This document shows positions 19,059 through 27,962 of a stretch of DNA of 45,778 nucleotides, piece after piece. Within the stretch, counting starts at the first letter, position 1. Each line of letters opens with the position of its first letter. The position numbers were made by a program, and so were the translations under genes. Under the pieces are notes generated by a model. That model was not told the origin of the DNA and did no database searches. It saw nothing but the letters and a program-made list of their open reading frames with translations. Origin of the DNA: Balneolia bacterium (lineage in GTDB: Bacteria > Bacteroidota > Rhodothermia > Balneolales > Cyclonatronaceae). Where the stretch lies: NCBI GenBank assembly GCA_003566635.1, contig PXCK01000111.1:1-45778 (forward strand). Reading direction: 5' to 3'.

Positions 19059-19964
19059 ATGTCATATAGAAAAGATAGGTTCCAACTATTTAGAGGAACC
19101 GACGTACCCGAGCAAGTTCGTCTTTTGAACGAAATGTCGGAAGAAGAACTAAAAAAATTATTCAGAGAGATACTCGAAGATGGTGTGCATGGTTTTTGTT
19201 TCAGTCTTTACGAAGAAGGTCAGGAGCCTGGAGATATAATTCCGCCTGAGCAAATACGAAGACGTATGAATATTTTAAAGCCTCATACCAATTGGATTCG
19301 CTCTTTTTCTTGTATTGAGGGAAATGAGAACGTTCCAAAAATTGCTAAAGAAATGGGTATGAAAACCCTGGTTGGAGCTTGGTTAGGAAATGACCCGGAA
19401 AAAAATCGCGAAGAAATTGATGCACTCATTCAACTGGCTAAAGAAGGTTATGTAGATATTGCAGCTGTTGGTAATGAAGTGCTTTATCGTCATGATTTAT
19501 CAGAAGATGAATTGCTTGGGTTTATTTCTGAAGTAAAAGAAGCATTGCCGGATATTCCGGTTGGTTATGTTGATGCTTACTACGAGTTTGTAATGAAACC
19601 AAGAATTTCTGATATCTGTGATTTAATCCTTGTTAATTGTTATCCATATTGGGAAGGTACGCCATTTGAATATTCCCTGGATCACATGCGCCATATGTTC
19701 CAGTTAGCCAATGATGCCGGTCGTGGAAAACGTGTCGTTATTACAGAAACAGGTTGGCCAAGTAATGGCGAAGGGTTAGGTGCTGCTCAGCCATCTCATC
19801 TTAATGCTTTGAAATATTTCATCCATACACACCTATGGGGCAAAGCAAACGATTTAGAGACGTTCTACTTTTCGTCTTTTGATGAAGATTGGAAAGTAGG
19901 TCCTGAGGGCTCCGTTGGTGCTTATTGGGGTGTTTGGGATAGTAAGGGTAACCTTAAATTCTAA
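19059..19964 (+). CDS. Cytoplasmic GH17-like protein A
   Basis: A 301-residue TIM barrel without signal peptide or lipobox. AAVGNEVLYRHD holds the candidate acid/base E140 and VVITETGWPSNGEG the candidate nucleophile E230, both in GH17 context. YFSSFDEDWK near residue 270 matches the end of the family barrel. It follows the symporter gene and lies two bases before a second GH17-like gene. I infer intracellular hydrolysis or transglycosylation of imported beta-1,3 (or beta-1,6 branched) oligosaccharides that the phosphorylase cannot finish. Confidence 0.85.
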   Translation: MSYRKDRFQLFRGTDVPEQVRLLNEMSEEELKKLFREILEDGVHGFCFSLYEEGQEPGDIIPPEQIRRRMNILKPHTNWIRSFSCIEGNENVPKIAKEMGMKTLVGAWLGNDPEKNREEIDALIQLAKEGYVDIAAVGNEVLYRHDLSEDELLGFISEVKEALPDIPVGYVDAYYEFVMKPRISDICDLILVNCYPYWEGTPFEYSLDHMRHMFQLANDAGRGKRVVITETGWPSNGEGLGAAQPSHLNALKYFIHTHLWGKANDLETFYFSSFDEDWKVGPEGSVGAYWGVWDSKGNLKF

Positions 19965-19966
19965 GT

Positions 19967-20911
19967 ATGAATACGTTTAGCAGTTTGGGTGTTGAGCCCG
20001 CTCGAGCGATTTGCTATTCCGGTTTTCGGCATAGACAACACCCCGGTGGTGCATATCCAACCTATGAACAGGTTAAAGAGGATTTACTCATTTTACAGCC
20101 TCATTGGAAATATTTGAGAATGTATGACTGTGATCCTCACGCTAAAACCGTTTTAGAAGTTATTAGAAGAGAGAATCTCGATTTTAAATTAATGCTAGGA
20201 GCATATATAGAAGGAGAGATGAATAACTTTAATTGTCCTTGGGGCGGCGGTGTATTTACCGAAGAGCAATTAGGACAAAATGCTGCTCTAAATCAATCTA
20301 AAATCACAAAATTGATTGAGTGGGCAAATGAGTATTCTGATATTGTATTTTGTTTGTCGGTAGGAAATGAAGCCTGCGTAGAATGGACCGATCATTACGT
20401 ACATGAGCATAAAGTTCTGGAGTATGTAAAGCAGGTTCAGTCTAAAGCCAAGCAACCGGTAACTTTTTGTGAAAACTACGTGCCCTGGTTATTCAAACTA
20501 GAACAATTGGGGAACCAAGTAGATTTTATATCGATACATACGTACCCGGTATGGGAGTACAAGCATATAGAGGAAGCCCTGGATTACACAAAGGATAACT
20601 ACTATTCCGTGGCGAAAAAATTTCCTCATAAGCCTGTTGTAATAACTGAAGCCGGTTGGGCAACTAATTCAAATGGTAGAGGCATTGACCCGGAAAATGT
20701 GAACGAAAAGTACCAGAAAATCTACTATGAAAAACTGATGGCCTGGGCCGATAAAGAAAATATTCTGACCTTCTTTTTTGAAGCTTTTGATGAACCCTGG
20801 AAAGGTTCACCTGAACCATTAGAACCCGAGAAGCATTGGGGTCTTTATAAGATTGACAGGAGCCCTAAACTTGTTATGCGAGGTTATAAAGATCAGTACT
20901 CTAAAGTTTAA
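19967..20911 (+). CDS. Cytoplasmic GH17-like protein B
   Basis: A 314-residue protein without a signal peptide. SVGNEACVEWTDHYV carries candidate acid/base E135 and VVITEAGWATNSNGRG candidate nucleophile E228. FEAFDEPWKGSPEPLEPEKH resembles the C-terminal end of the GH17 lipoprotein at 16166 more than that of protein A, so the pair is not a simple recent tandem duplication. It is two bases after protein A and is the last gene before a strong terminator. Substrate specificity cannot be read from the sequence. Confidence 0.85.
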   Translation: MNTFSSLGVEPARAICYSGFRHRQHPGGAYPTYEQVKEDLLILQPHWKYLRMYDCDPHAKTVLEVIRRENLDFKLMLGAYIEGEMNNFNCPWGGGVFTEEQLGQNAALNQSKITKLIEWANEYSDIVFCLSVGNEACVEWTDHYVHEHKVLEYVKQVQSKAKQPVTFCENYVPWLFKLEQLGNQVDFISIHTYPVWEYKHIEEALDYTKDNYYSVAKKFPHKPVVITEAGWATNSNGRGIDPENVNEKYQKIYYEKLMAWADKENILTFFFEAFDEPWKGSPEPLEPEKHWGLYKIDRSPKLVMRGYKDQYSKV

Positions 20912-20951
20912 TCATAAACTTATAAATTTTTAAGTTCTTTCACTGTACAAT

Positions 20952-20989
20952 AAAAGTCGAGTTTGATTTAATCAATACTCGACTTTTTT
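20952..20989 (+). terminator. Rho-independent terminator closing the glucan operon
   Basis: An 11 bp stem (20952-20962 with 20977-20987), extended inward by further pairing (TTGATT/AATCAA), followed by T residues to 20989. It lies 40 bp after the last GH17 gene. The A-rich left flank makes it possibly bidirectional. Confidence 0.9.
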
Positions 20990-21118
20990 AATTTTAGACA
21001 GGTTTAAAGTTTTATACAAAAAAAATGAAGCATTAAACTACATATCAAAGATAAGGCGCAACCTGTCTCTGCTAAATAATCGATATCCCTATTTTCAATT
21101 AATTGAAAGGTATGTTTA

Positions 21119-21748
21119 TTAGAATACGCCTCTACAATTTTCTCTTAGCGAAATTGTAATTCTATCAACCTCTACGGCTGTTTCGGGGATTTCATCTAAT
21201 GTTAAACCGGGAAACGAAAGTTGTGTTTTCCATTCATCTATGGTCTCACTGAAGAATGTTGAAGCAGCAGCATCGGCTTCAAATACTATCAAATCGTAGT
21301 TTTCGTCTTGAGAGCCACCAAATCGTGTGATAACCTGCCATTCTCCATTTCGTTTAAATGACGTATTTGTATGGTCAGACTGTGGATAGTATCTATCATC
21401 AGAAGGAAGAAGAAGTACCCAAATGTCTTTATCGTGTCCTTCGGGGTATACCCCCATTGTTAAAACTCTACAACTTACCTTTTCACCTTCAATTGGTGAA
21501 ACGACCTGTACACGTTCTATAGGGTAATCCACTTGGAGTTTAGATGCTCGTTCCACTTGTTCCATATGCCCCATTTGGTTAAGCAAGCCGTAAGTAAATC
21601 CACCATAACTAAGAAGGCCTACACCAATTACACCCAATGTAACTACCAAAAAGGTTGCTGTTGGGCTTGAGTTTAATTTTAAACCCCAAATTATTGCAAG
21701 AAATACAAGCAAAATACCAGTTAAAAGAAGAGCTAATTCTAACGACAT
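21119..21748 (-). CDS. Small two-helix membrane protein with a soluble beta-rich domain, function unknown
   Basis: A 209-residue protein. Two hydrophobic helices lie at about 5-24 and 32-55. The rest is a soluble domain with VSPIEGEKVSCRVLTMGVYP, IWVLLLPSDDRYYPQ and GEWQVITRFGGSQDENYDLI, a pattern like Ig-type domains in bacterial membrane proteins where an invariant WxxxxP and a YYPQ segment occur. I do not recognise a named family. It is downstream of the GH81 gene on the same strand, 148 bp away, and may be unrelated to it. Confidence 0.7.
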   Translation of the reverse strand: MSLELALLLTGILLVFLAIIWGLKLNSSPTATFLVVTLGVIGVGLLSYGGFTYGLLNQMGHMEQVERASKLQVDYPIERVQVVSPIEGEKVSCRVLTMGVYPEGHDKDIWVLLLPSDDRYYPQSDHTNTSFKRNGEWQVITRFGGSQDENYDLIVFEADAAASTFFSETIDEWKTQLSFPGLTLDEIPETAVEVDRITISLRENCRGVF

Positions 21749-21896
21749 AAATTTCCACCTTTTAGTGATTAATTAACATAAAATAAAATAATTACAAATA
21801 TGCATAACTCATAGTTTTTTAAGTAAACAAGAGCTAAAAAAATACTCTTATTACTAAGGCAAGTTCCTGCCGGTACATTATGAATTTATCATAGTT

Positions 21897-24800
21897 TTAC
21901 TTAACCAATGTCATTTTTCGTGTTATGGTTTGGGTTGATGTTTGTAACCTGTAAATATATACACCACTTGCTAATGCAGAACCGTCAAAAGATATGGTAT
22001 GACTACCTGAATTTACCCTGCCATTAACTACATTAGCGACGAGTTGACCCGTAATGGTATATACGTCCAATCTCACATTATCTGATTCGGGAATTGAAAA
22101 CTGAATCTGAGTGGTTGGATTGAATGGATTCGGATAATTTTGATTTAAGGTCATGGTTGAAGGGTGTTCTCCTTCTTGTTCTGTACTTGTATCTGTTGCA
22201 TAAACAATTTCATCAAAGTACCACGTGAAATCTTCGCTACCGTCACCAACTGTTTCTAAATCAAAAATGAACACAATATTATTATACGAGTACTCCGGGT
22301 TCGCTTCCGAAAAATCGTAGGTTAATTCAACCCATTCGTTGCTTAATGGAATTTCTTGATTTACCTCATAGTTTAGAGAGTTGTCATCATCGTTTTCAAT
22401 CTTAAGCAAAAGTGTGGTGTTCTCTCTGGGGGCATAAACCTGAACAGTGATAGGTCTGGATATGTCTATTTCTTCTGTGAGAGGGATATAACTTCCAGCC
22501 CAATGCTCACCTTCGTTTTTTACCATTTCGGCTACACGCTGTGATTCGTTGATACCACCAGGATTTGGATTATCGACAACGGTTGTCATTCCACCATCAA
22601 AATTAACAAATAACGAATTCCAGTCCTGGGATTCATCATCAAAATTAATAGGTAACTGAACACCATCTCCGGTAATTGATTCATGCCTCATGGATCTTGG
22701 CTCAACCACCATAGAAAAACCATCAGAAAAATTGACGGTTCTTTCTTCATCAAGAGCATTGTAAGCTACATAGGTTCTGTCACCAAACTTATTATTGAAA
22801 ACTGCAAAAGTCCCAATGTCAGCTGTTGTATTAAAATCGGGTATACCTAACTCTTTAAGTGAATGTATCCAATGTTTAGTGTGCGCTCTTGAGTTTCCGT
22901 CAAATCGCTGGTAATTTGGGTCATTACGCAAATAGTCTAATGCTCTGTCTGCATCAGCAAGTGCCAGATATTTCCAAAAAATATCCTTCCAAATTTCAAT
23001 TTCACCATTTCTGGCATTTTCAACGGTATTAAAGTTGCTAATTACATAATCAGGATACTGCCCAAGGTACAATGAAGCACTTGTTACTGGCAGAATACTT
23101 ATACCATGAATAAATTCCGGTTCCAAACCAAACCAAGTAGAATAATCTACTTTGTTACTCCATACAATCCCGGCCATATTCCAGGAAAAGGTTGTGGGAA
23201 AAACTTCTTCATCTACATCAAACCAATATTGATGTATTGATGCTGCTTCTGTTGTATATAGAAATATCCCTAAGTCGCGTATTTCCGTCTGGTTTGTCAT
23301 TTCTCCCCAAAGAATGGCTGCAGATGCGAAATTCATAGCTTCAGAGCTTGATTCCTGATTGTTTCCATCTGCAAAGGCTGCATGACCAGCCGCCCATGAA
23401 TGACCAGCATAAACATCAAAAGAGCGTAAAAACGGAAACATTTCGTCATCGCGCATCCAGCTGTTGGCATCGCGTACCAATAAATTTATCATTCCTCCCC
23501 AATTTTCCTGAGAAGCCCATTCGGGATCAAAACGAGCAATAGTAGCTGCACTCATAATTGCGTAAGCATGGTGGAAATGATGATCATTAATTTGAGTGTT
23601 TGCGAAGTGGTCGGACGGATAACCGGTCATCACATTCCACGTTTCGTTATAAGAATACTCCTGACCGCCACTAACTGTAAGCCAGTTTTCTAATCTGTTT
23701 TTTAACTTAGTCATGAGTTGGTTCTTTTCGTTTTCGGCACCAAGTTGATCTGCTATATGAATTACATGAGCGAATCGAGCCATATCCTTTCCATTTTGAT
23801 AGGTAGGTCCACCTCCAAGATTTCCTGAGGCCACATTCTGAACAAGCTGTAGCATTTCTTCTCTGTCAAAGTTTCCAACATCGGGCAGGGAGGGTAAAAT
23901 ACCGTGGTATGTTGCTTGAGTTGTAAACGTATTTCCGCTTAAAACCTTCATTTCGCCTCTTGGCGAGTTGTATGTATAATTAGTTAATGGCTCAATTACA
24001 TTTAGCCATTGGTGTCTGTATAATGCACTTAGAGTCTCATTTAGATTACCTTCGGCCGAATCCATTAGTGTGGTTTCGTAAGAATAAACATTAGTTATAG
24101 TTCCGGCCGATTCGTCATATGTCCACACAACGTGGGTATTTGTAACAAATGCATAAGCTCTTTGTCTAAAATATTCTAACGTTTCCGGAGTATTATCAGG
24201 TAATATTGCTACCGAATAAAAGCCTTCCCCATTTAAATTTGAAGAAAGCTGGCTGGAACTAACGGACCACTGCGAGCCTGTAGGAGCAAAAAAAGCATAG
24301 TGTTCTCCTCCAATAGTAATACCAAGAACTTCATCATCTTGTACCCAAACCGAGCTTGATGTGTTTAATGATATCATTGCATCGGCATTTTCAATCTCAA
24401 CAAAAATAAAAGGTAATCCATGGCCGTATGTAGTTTTCATTTCTACTGATTCGGTTTTCCATTGGGCTGTAACTGTCCAGTCGCTGTAGGCATAAGTTTT
24501 AGTTTCAGAAACATTCAAACCACTGGCACTTAATCTAAAATGATTGCTAAATGGGAAAATATAGTTTCTATCTCCTACAGTTGGTGTTGATGAGTATCCA
24601 ACTTGCAAACCGTTCCCAACTGCTTTCATATTGAATGGATGAGCATACATTTGTGATGAATGTGGGTCTCCAAAAAATGGAAAAATTAAACTACTCCAGA
24701 ATTCAGTTGTTTGAATAGGCTGGTCAAAGCCTTCAGAAATTTTGGGTATTGCAGGTTGGCCGGTGTGAGTTGACGGACCTAATTCACCAGCTGGTGGAGT

Positions 24801-24938
24801 AAGGCTATAGCTACCTGCACCTACTTCAACTGTTTGTGAAATAGCAGGATTTAAACTAAATAAGACAAAAAGGGCAAAAACTACTGTATAAATCGAAGTT
24901 CTGTTGATAGTTGGTTTTCGTTTGGGGTGGGATATCAT
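21897..24938 (-). CDS. Secreted GH81 endo-beta-1,3-glucanase with CBM-like domain and sorting tail
   Basis: A 1013-residue protein with a signal peptide (about 1-35). The GH81 catalytic region spans about 45-745. NDHHFHHAY carries the candidate acid D452, and DGNNQESSSEAMNFA carries E529 and E533, the conserved Glu pair. RDDEMFPFLRSFDVYAGHSW is also a family hallmark. Residues about 765-920 are a beta-sandwich resembling domain 2 of the protein at 5027 (shared WAGSYIP/WAGTTV, VQVYAP/VRVWSP and WYFDEI/FFWDDM segments). The C-terminus is a type IX-style sorting tail with [20 protein letters not shown], ending RKMTLVK. It cuts internal beta-1,3 linkages of laminarin, curdlan or fungal and algal wall glucan outside the cell. 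It is convergent to the glucan operon. Confidence 0.95.
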   Translation of the reverse strand: MISHPKRKPTINRTSIYTVVFALFVLFSLNPAISQTVEVGAGSYSLTPPAGELGPSTHTGQPAIPKISEGFDQPIQTTEFWSSLIFPFFGDPHSSQMYAHPFNMKAVGNGLQVGYSSTPTVGDRNYIFPFSNHFRLSASGLNVSETKTYAYSDWTVTAQWKTESVEMKTTYGHGLPFIFVEIENADAMISLNTSSSVWVQDDEVLGITIGGEHYAFFAPTGSQWSVSSSQLSSNLNGEGFYSVAILPDNTPETLEYFRQRAYAFVTNTHVVWTYDESAGTITNVYSYETTLMDSAEGNLNETLSALYRHQWLNVIEPLTNYTYNSPRGEMKVLSGNTFTTQATYHGILPSLPDVGNFDREEMLQLVQNVASGNLGGGPTYQNGKDMARFAHVIHIADQLGAENEKNQLMTKLKNRLENWLTVSGGQEYSYNETWNVMTGYPSDHFANTQINDHHFHHAYAIMSAATIARFDPEWASQENWGGMINLLVRDANSWMRDDEMFPFLRSFDVYAGHSWAAGHAAFADGNNQESSSEAMNFASAAILWGEMTNQTEIRDLGIFLYTTEAASIHQYWFDVDEEVFPTTFSWNMAGIVWSNKVDYSTWFGLEPEFIHGISILPVTSASLYLGQYPDYVISNFNTVENARNGEIEIWKDIFWKYLALADADRALDYLRNDPNYQRFDGNSRAHTKHWIHSLKELGIPDFNTTADIGTFAVFNNKFGDRTYVAYNALDEERTVNFSDGFSMVVEPRSMRHESITGDGVQLPINFDDESQDWNSLFVNFDGGMTTVVDNPNPGGINESQRVAEMVKNEGEHWAGSYIPLTEEIDISRPITVQVYAPRENTTLLLKIENDDDNSLNYEVNQEIPLSNEWVELTYDFSEANPEYSYNNIVFIFDLETVGDGSEDFTWYFDEIVYATDTSTEQEGEHPSTMTLNQNYPNPFNPTTQIQFSIPESDNVRLDVYTITGQLVANVVNGRVNSGSHTISFDGSALASGVYIYRLQTSTQTITRKMTLVK

Positions 24939-25201
24939 AATTCAAAAGGTTTACAAAAGTGTGAAGCTTACAAAATCTAAGTCGAATAAAAGCTATGAAA
25001 ATTTTTTTCAAAAATAAAGTCGCATATTGGAATTTATAAGTAATAAAATAACTTATTTAACTGAATCATGAAAATAAAGTGGGTTTCAATAGCAAAAAAC
25101 TTGCAATATTATGAAAAAAAATATCATTCATACTTTGTCGAAACGATACTCCATAATTCCTGCTTATCTTGTGTATTAAAAATCATACATAAAATTTTAT
25201 A

Positions 25202-26803
25202 ATGAGTTCCTCTTACGACGCAATTATTATCGGCTCCGGTCACAATGGATTAACCTGTGCATGCTATCTTGCTAAAGCAGGACACAAAGTTCTGGTACTT
25301 GAAAGACGTGACACAATTGGTGGAGCCGTATGTACGGAAACGATGTTCCATTCAGAAGATTACCCCGGCGGTTTTAGAATGGATGTGGGATCTTCCGCTC
25401 ACTTTATGATTCATCAAACACCAGTTATACAGGATTTAAATCTGGAACATTATGGGCTAAAGTACATAGAAATGGATCCTTTCATGTCGTTTCCGGTTTT
25501 CGGCGAAAATAAGGTAATCCATTTTTACAGAGATATCGAAAGAACCTGCGATTCGATTGCACAAGTTTCTGAAAAAGATGCTAAATCCTATAAAGAGTTT
25601 ATAAAGTTTTGGACCCAAATTAATAAAGGAGTACTCAAAACATTTTTAGTTCCGCCTACTGCGGGAAATATTTTTTCTGAAATGGCTAAAGGCCAAATAA
25701 GAGATGGCTCTATGTTTGCAAAGGGTGAGCAAACGTCAGGATTGAGAAAGATTTTCGCCTCTTATGGTCAAGTAGTAAATGAGTACTTTGAGAGTGAAGC
25801 TGTTAGAACAGCCCTAAACTGGATGGCAGCTCAGTCGGGTCCAACGCCCGACCAGGCAGCAACCGGAGATTTTGTTGGTTGGCAAGCTATGCTACATCAA
25901 AGTGGTGGTAAGCGGCCACAAGGTGGAAGCGGTATGCTAACACAAGCAATGGCAGCCATGCTCAGAGCGCATGGAGGTGAAATAATATCGGACTCACCCG
26001 TTGAAAAAATAGTAATATCAGGTGGTCGTGCAACGGGAGTGAGAACAACTGAAGGGAAAGAATTCAATAGCCGTGTTGTTATTTCCAATGCTCATGTTCA
26101 AACAACAATGCTCAAACTTGTTGGTAAAGAGAACTTGGATTCATCATTGATCCACAGAGTAGAACATATAAATGTAGGTAATGGCTTTGGTATGGTAATT
26201 CGTTGTGCTGTTAAAGAATTACCACAATACACAGACTGTCCTGATGACGCCGAGGTACATAACGGTTTGCAAATGCTATGCCCCAATATGGATTATATGT
26301 ATCGTGCGATTGGTGATTACCAGAAAAAGTTTCCACCTGAAAACCCCGCCGTTGTGGCAATGACATTCTCGAAAATAGATCCAACCTTGTGCCCTGAAAA
26401 TGCGCATACACTTTTTGCATGGGCGCAATGGCATCCTTACGAACTACAAAAAGGATTGAAATGGGATGACATAAGAGAACAGGAGGCGCAAAAAATTTAT
26501 GATGTGGTGGTAGATTATGCACCAAATATGAAGGATAAATTGATTGATTGGTACATCCAAACGCCGCTTGATATAGAACGTAAGCATGGCTTATTGAAAG
26601 GTAATGTAATGCACGTTGAAATGTCTTTTGATCAAATGTTTATGTTCCGCCCAACTCCGGAAATGAGCGATTATCGAACTCCAATCAAAAACCTGTATCT
26701 TTCAAGTGCTTCATGCCACCCCGGTGGTGGTGTTTTTGCTGCTGCTGGTCACAACGCAGCGCATGTAGTTATGAAAGAATTAAAGAAGAAAAAGTGGTTC
26801 TAA
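25202..26803 (+). CDS. FAD-dependent oxidoreductase, PYROXD2/phytoene-desaturase-like
   Basis: A 533-residue protein. The N-terminal dinucleotide-binding motif GSGHNGLTCACYLAKAGHKV is followed by LERRDTIGGAVCTE, typical of the CrtI/PYROXD2 group. The C-terminal NLYLSSASCHPGGGVFAAAG segment is the second FAD-contact motif of this group. The length fits. No carotenoid genes are near, so a carotenoid role is not supported by context. It lies seven bases before the site-2 protease gene and probably shares its transcript. The substrate is unknown. Confidence 0.9.
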   Translation: MSSSYDAIIIGSGHNGLTCACYLAKAGHKVLVLERRDTIGGAVCTETMFHSEDYPGGFRMDVGSSAHFMIHQTPVIQDLNLEHYGLKYIEMDPFMSFPVFGENKVIHFYRDIERTCDSIAQVSEKDAKSYKEFIKFWTQINKGVLKTFLVPPTAGNIFSEMAKGQIRDGSMFAKGEQTSGLRKIFASYGQVVNEYFESEAVRTALNWMAAQSGPTPDQAATGDFVGWQAMLHQSGGKRPQGGSGMLTQAMAAMLRAHGGEIISDSPVEKIVISGGRATGVRTTEGKEFNSRVVISNAHVQTTMLKLVGKENLDSSLIHRVEHINVGNGFGMVIRCAVKELPQYTDCPDDAEVHNGLQMLCPNMDYMYRAIGDYQKKFPPENPAVVAMTFSKIDPTLCPENAHTLFAWAQWHPYELQKGLKWDDIREQEAQKIYDVVVDYAPNMKDKLIDWYIQTPLDIERKHGLLKGNVMHVEMSFDQMFMFRPTPEMSDYRTPIKNLYLSSASCHPGGGVFAAAGHNAAHVVMKELKKKKWF

Positions 26804-26810
26804 ACATTTA

Positions 26811-27962
26811 ATGGCAGTGAAGCCAAAATATAAAAACGGAGAAATTTATTGGGAGAAGCTTCGGCTGTCTATGGATCCGCTTTTGCCTGTGGTTCTTGTT
26901 GTTATGACATGGCTACTAAGCGAACGTTACTATCCCGAAATCCTCTATTTAGAGTCTTCCTTAGAGTATTGGTTATTGGGAGGCATTACCGCTCTATGTA
27001 TAACTTTTTCAATTATTATTCATGAAATTGGGCATGGCTTGGCGGCTAAGTCTATGAAGATTCCCATTCGTCGCATCCATTTGTATTTATTTGGAGGTAT
27101 GGCCGAATTGCAGCATCGCCCATCAAAACCCCTGCATGAAGCATGGGTTGCTATTGCCGGTCCGCTGGCTTCGCTTGCACTTGCTGCTATATCATGGGGT
27201 ATTTACGCATTGGTGCTAAGCGATAATCAGTTACCCTATTTTTTGTTTAAGTTTTTAGCCCTCATAAATTTGCTTATTAGCTTATTCAACCTTATTCCTA
27301 TCTTTCCTTTAGATGGCGGTAGAATTGCTCGATCTGTACTTTGGTTGATTAAGGGAAGTTATATCCGTGCCTCACAACTAACCTTTCAAATGGGTTCGGT
27401 AATGATAGCATTCCTTTTTCTTGGGGCACTGGCCGATTACTTTTTTCTCGAAAGCCGTTATACACTTATTGCAGGAATTTTAGCTTTATACATGTTCTAC
27501 ACCTACTATTCAGGCAGAGGCGAACTTACATACACACCGCACATGGCTGAATTGATGAAGCCATTCGGCAATGAATATACAACTGCCGACGTAATTGAAT
27601 CGGTTATAGAAGAACGAGATTATGTAGCTCCATTCTGTATTTTTCCGGTACTTGAAAAGAATAATGTTGATTCGGTGATTGACGGTACGTCTGTCGAACA
27701 TATCTTGAATAAGGCCGAATTCTCTAACTTTGTTAGAGACATTCAAGCAGGAGATTATATAGATACAAAAGAATTAAAAAGCTTCCGACCGGGAGCAGTA
27801 TTTAATGCTGATTATGTGCCGGTGCTTGAAAACAAGAAATTTTATGGAATGGCAAATGCCAAAGAGTTTAGCTTTTGGCTTTATGAACATTATATTGCCG
27901 GTTTTGAACTTCATTTGTCAACCGAAACTGAACAGACTCGACAAGATAAAGGGTATTTGTGA
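26811..27962 (+). CDS. Site-2 protease family (M50) membrane protein
   Basis: A 383-residue protein with several hydrophobic segments. The zinc site HEIGH lies at H71-E72-H75, and the second motif IFPLDGGRIAR has D168, so the catalytic set is intact. Residues after about 245 form a soluble extension that resembles a degenerate CBS-like region but that I cannot assign. Such enzymes cleave substrates in or near the membrane, for example anti-sigma factors. The stop overlaps the GTG start of alanine racemase (GTGA at 27959-27962), which suggests coupled translation. Confidence 0.9.
   Translation: MAVKPKYKNGEIYWEKLRLSMDPLLPVVLVVMTWLLSERYYPEILYLESSLEYWLLGGITALCITFSIIIHEIGHGLAAKSMKIPIRRIHLYLFGGMAELQHRPSKPLHEAWVAIAGPLASLALAAISWGIYALVLSDNQLPYFLFKFLALINLLISLFNLIPIFPLDGGRIARSVLWLIKGSYIRASQLTFQMGSVMIAFLFLGALADYFFLESRYTLIAGILALYMFYTYYSGRGELTYTPHMAELMKPFGNEYTTADVIESVIEERDYVAPFCIFPVLEKNNVDSVIDGTSVEHILNKAEFSNFVRDIQAGDYIDTKELKSFRPGAVFNADYVPVLENKKFYGMANAKEFSFWLYEHYIAGFELHLSTETEQTRQDKGYL

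Noticed and set aside
25139-25152. TCGAAACGATACTC as a second LacI-type operator before the oxidoreductase and GH81 genes
   Set aside because: It misses four fixed positions of TGNAANCGNTTNCA.
25202-26803. Carotenoid biosynthesis phytoene desaturase
   Set aside because: The sequence is nearer to the PYROXD2 type and no crtB or other carotenoid gene is nearby.
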